A DNA stretch of 5,730 bases from an uncultured Mycoplasmatota bacterium (lineage in GTDB: Bacteria; Bacillota_I; Bacilli_A; RF39; UBA660): NCBI GenBank assembly GCA_947643295.1, contig CANRVM010000073.1, forward strand, positions 1 through 5,730, given 5' to 3'. The notes below the pieces were generated by a model. It had not been told where the DNA came from. It made no database searches and was given only the letters and a program-made list of their open reading frames with translations. Shown one piece after another: positions 5,171 through 5,730 of this stretch. Within the stretch, counting starts at the first letter, position 1; each line of letters opens with the position of its first letter. The position numbers and the translations under genes are program-made.

Positions 5171-5730
5171 TTAAATATTCAAAACTACTTTAGATTCTTC
5201 TAGTTTCTTTTTATGTTCTTGTTCTCTTTTTCTTTTTACTTCATCTTTTCGAAACTCTTTGGCTTCTTCAAGGACTCCTTCTTGTCTTCTTCTTGATAAT
5301 GCTAATTTCATAAATTGATCACTTCTAACAATAATACCTCTTACTTTTTTTTCATCTTCTTTATAAAAATAACCGTTATCTTCTAATTCTTCTGATTTTA
5401 TTGCTATTTCTTGTTCTACTTCTACAGGTAAATCAAAAGGAATGCTTTCATCTACCTCATCCTTCAACTCATTAGTAGTTATATCTTCTTCTTTTTTTAT
5501 TTCTTCCATCATATTTTCATCTATTTCTGGTAAGATAGATTGATGATTTTTTAATTTTAAAAATAATTGTTCTGGAACATAGGCAAAAGGTAATTTTTCT
5601 TCCTCACAATCTAGATAGTATTTATCTTGTAACTCTTTTTCTAGCTTACTACTTTCTACATCTAGCTCTTTTTTATCTATGATATTTTGCTCTTCTGTAT
5701 CCCCATATAGGTACTCTATTCCTTCAATTA
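5171..5730 (-). CDS. Charged protein of unknown function (partial, N-terminus outside window)
   Basis: The frame is open from the window edge to the TAA at 5171-5173, giving 185 visible residues. A Met pair encoded near 5512 looks like a start, but the same frame continues upstream for 72 codons with protein-like sequence, so the real start lies beyond 5730. The visible part begins IEGIEYLYGDTEEQN. It contains a less charged patch (CEEEKLPFAYVPEQLFLKLKN, split around visible residues 41-61), then a Glu-rich stretch. It ends in a dense Lys/Arg/Glu helix (about the last 50 residues, e.g. EEAKEFRKDEVKRKREQEHKKK) likely to form a coiled coil or a nucleic-acid-binding helix. No membrane segment or catalytic motif is visible and I do not recognise the family. 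A 116-nt gap without a clear terminator separates it from the next gene. Confidence 0.75.
   Translation of the reverse strand, partial: IEGIEYLYGDTEEQNIIDKKELDVESSKLEKELQDKYYLDCEEEKLPFAYVPEQLFLKLKNHQSILPEIDENMMEEIKKEEDITTNELKDEVDESIPFDLPVEVEQEIAIKSEELEDNGYFYKEDEKKVRGIIVRSDQFMKLALSRRRQEGVLEEAKEFRKDEVKRKREQEHKKKLEESKVVLNI

Noticed and set aside
4973..5203. Plus-strand open frame of 76 codons
   Set aside because: Antisense to the start of the tail-anchored protein and the end of the next gene; no SD, odd Tyr/His-rich composition.
5171..5512. A complete 113-residue gene starting at the Met pair near 5512
   Set aside because: The frame continues open upstream to the window edge with protein-like sequence and there is no SD before these Met codons, so they are internal.

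Overview
The window is strongly AT-rich. It carries four complete protein genes and two that run off the ends, all on the minus strand, plus one large non-coding RNA gene on the same strand. Gene density, clear AGGAGG or GGTGAT-type ribosome binding sites, a TTG start and sigma-A-like promoters fit a low-GC Firmicute. TGG is read as Trp and a peptidoglycan-hydrolase-like protein is present, so this is a walled organism rather than a mycoplasma. An uncultured gut Erysipelotrichia/RF39-type bacterium would fit, but that is an inference from style, not from a marker gene.

Layout from the right edge, in the direction of transcription: (1) the 3' part of an acidic/charged protein of unknown function (5171-5730, start outside the window); (2) a protein with a single C-terminal membrane anchor, unknown family (4371-5054), closed by a clear intrinsic terminator; (3) a two-gene ABC transporter operon, ATPase (3589-4293) and a large polytopic permease (2040-3596), overlapping by 8 nt; (4) a membrane-anchored lysozyme/glucosaminidase-like protein (1172-1864) with its own promoter, SD and TTG start; (5) a roughly 620-nt interval (about 494-1114) with no credible coding gene, a near-perfect promoter at one end and an intrinsic terminator at the other, full of strong hairpins; (6) the N-terminal 152 residues of a small CorB/DUF21-like membrane protein (1-457).

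The most interesting item is interval 5. It looks like an independently transcribed, highly structured large ncRNA. Its promoter is TTGACA-N17-TATAAT with an extended -10. It has an 11-bp hairpin, a GAAA-capped hairpin, several further helices and complementary ends. Length, stand-alone transcription unit and host type resemble the ornate large bacterial RNAs, ROOL most of all. I cannot confirm family membership without a covariance-model search, so it may be ROOL, a relative, or an undescribed class.

The protein genes share a cell-envelope theme (transporter, wall hydrolase, membrane proteins) but do not form one obvious pathway. No tRNA, CRISPR array, IS element, integrase or phage structural gene was seen.
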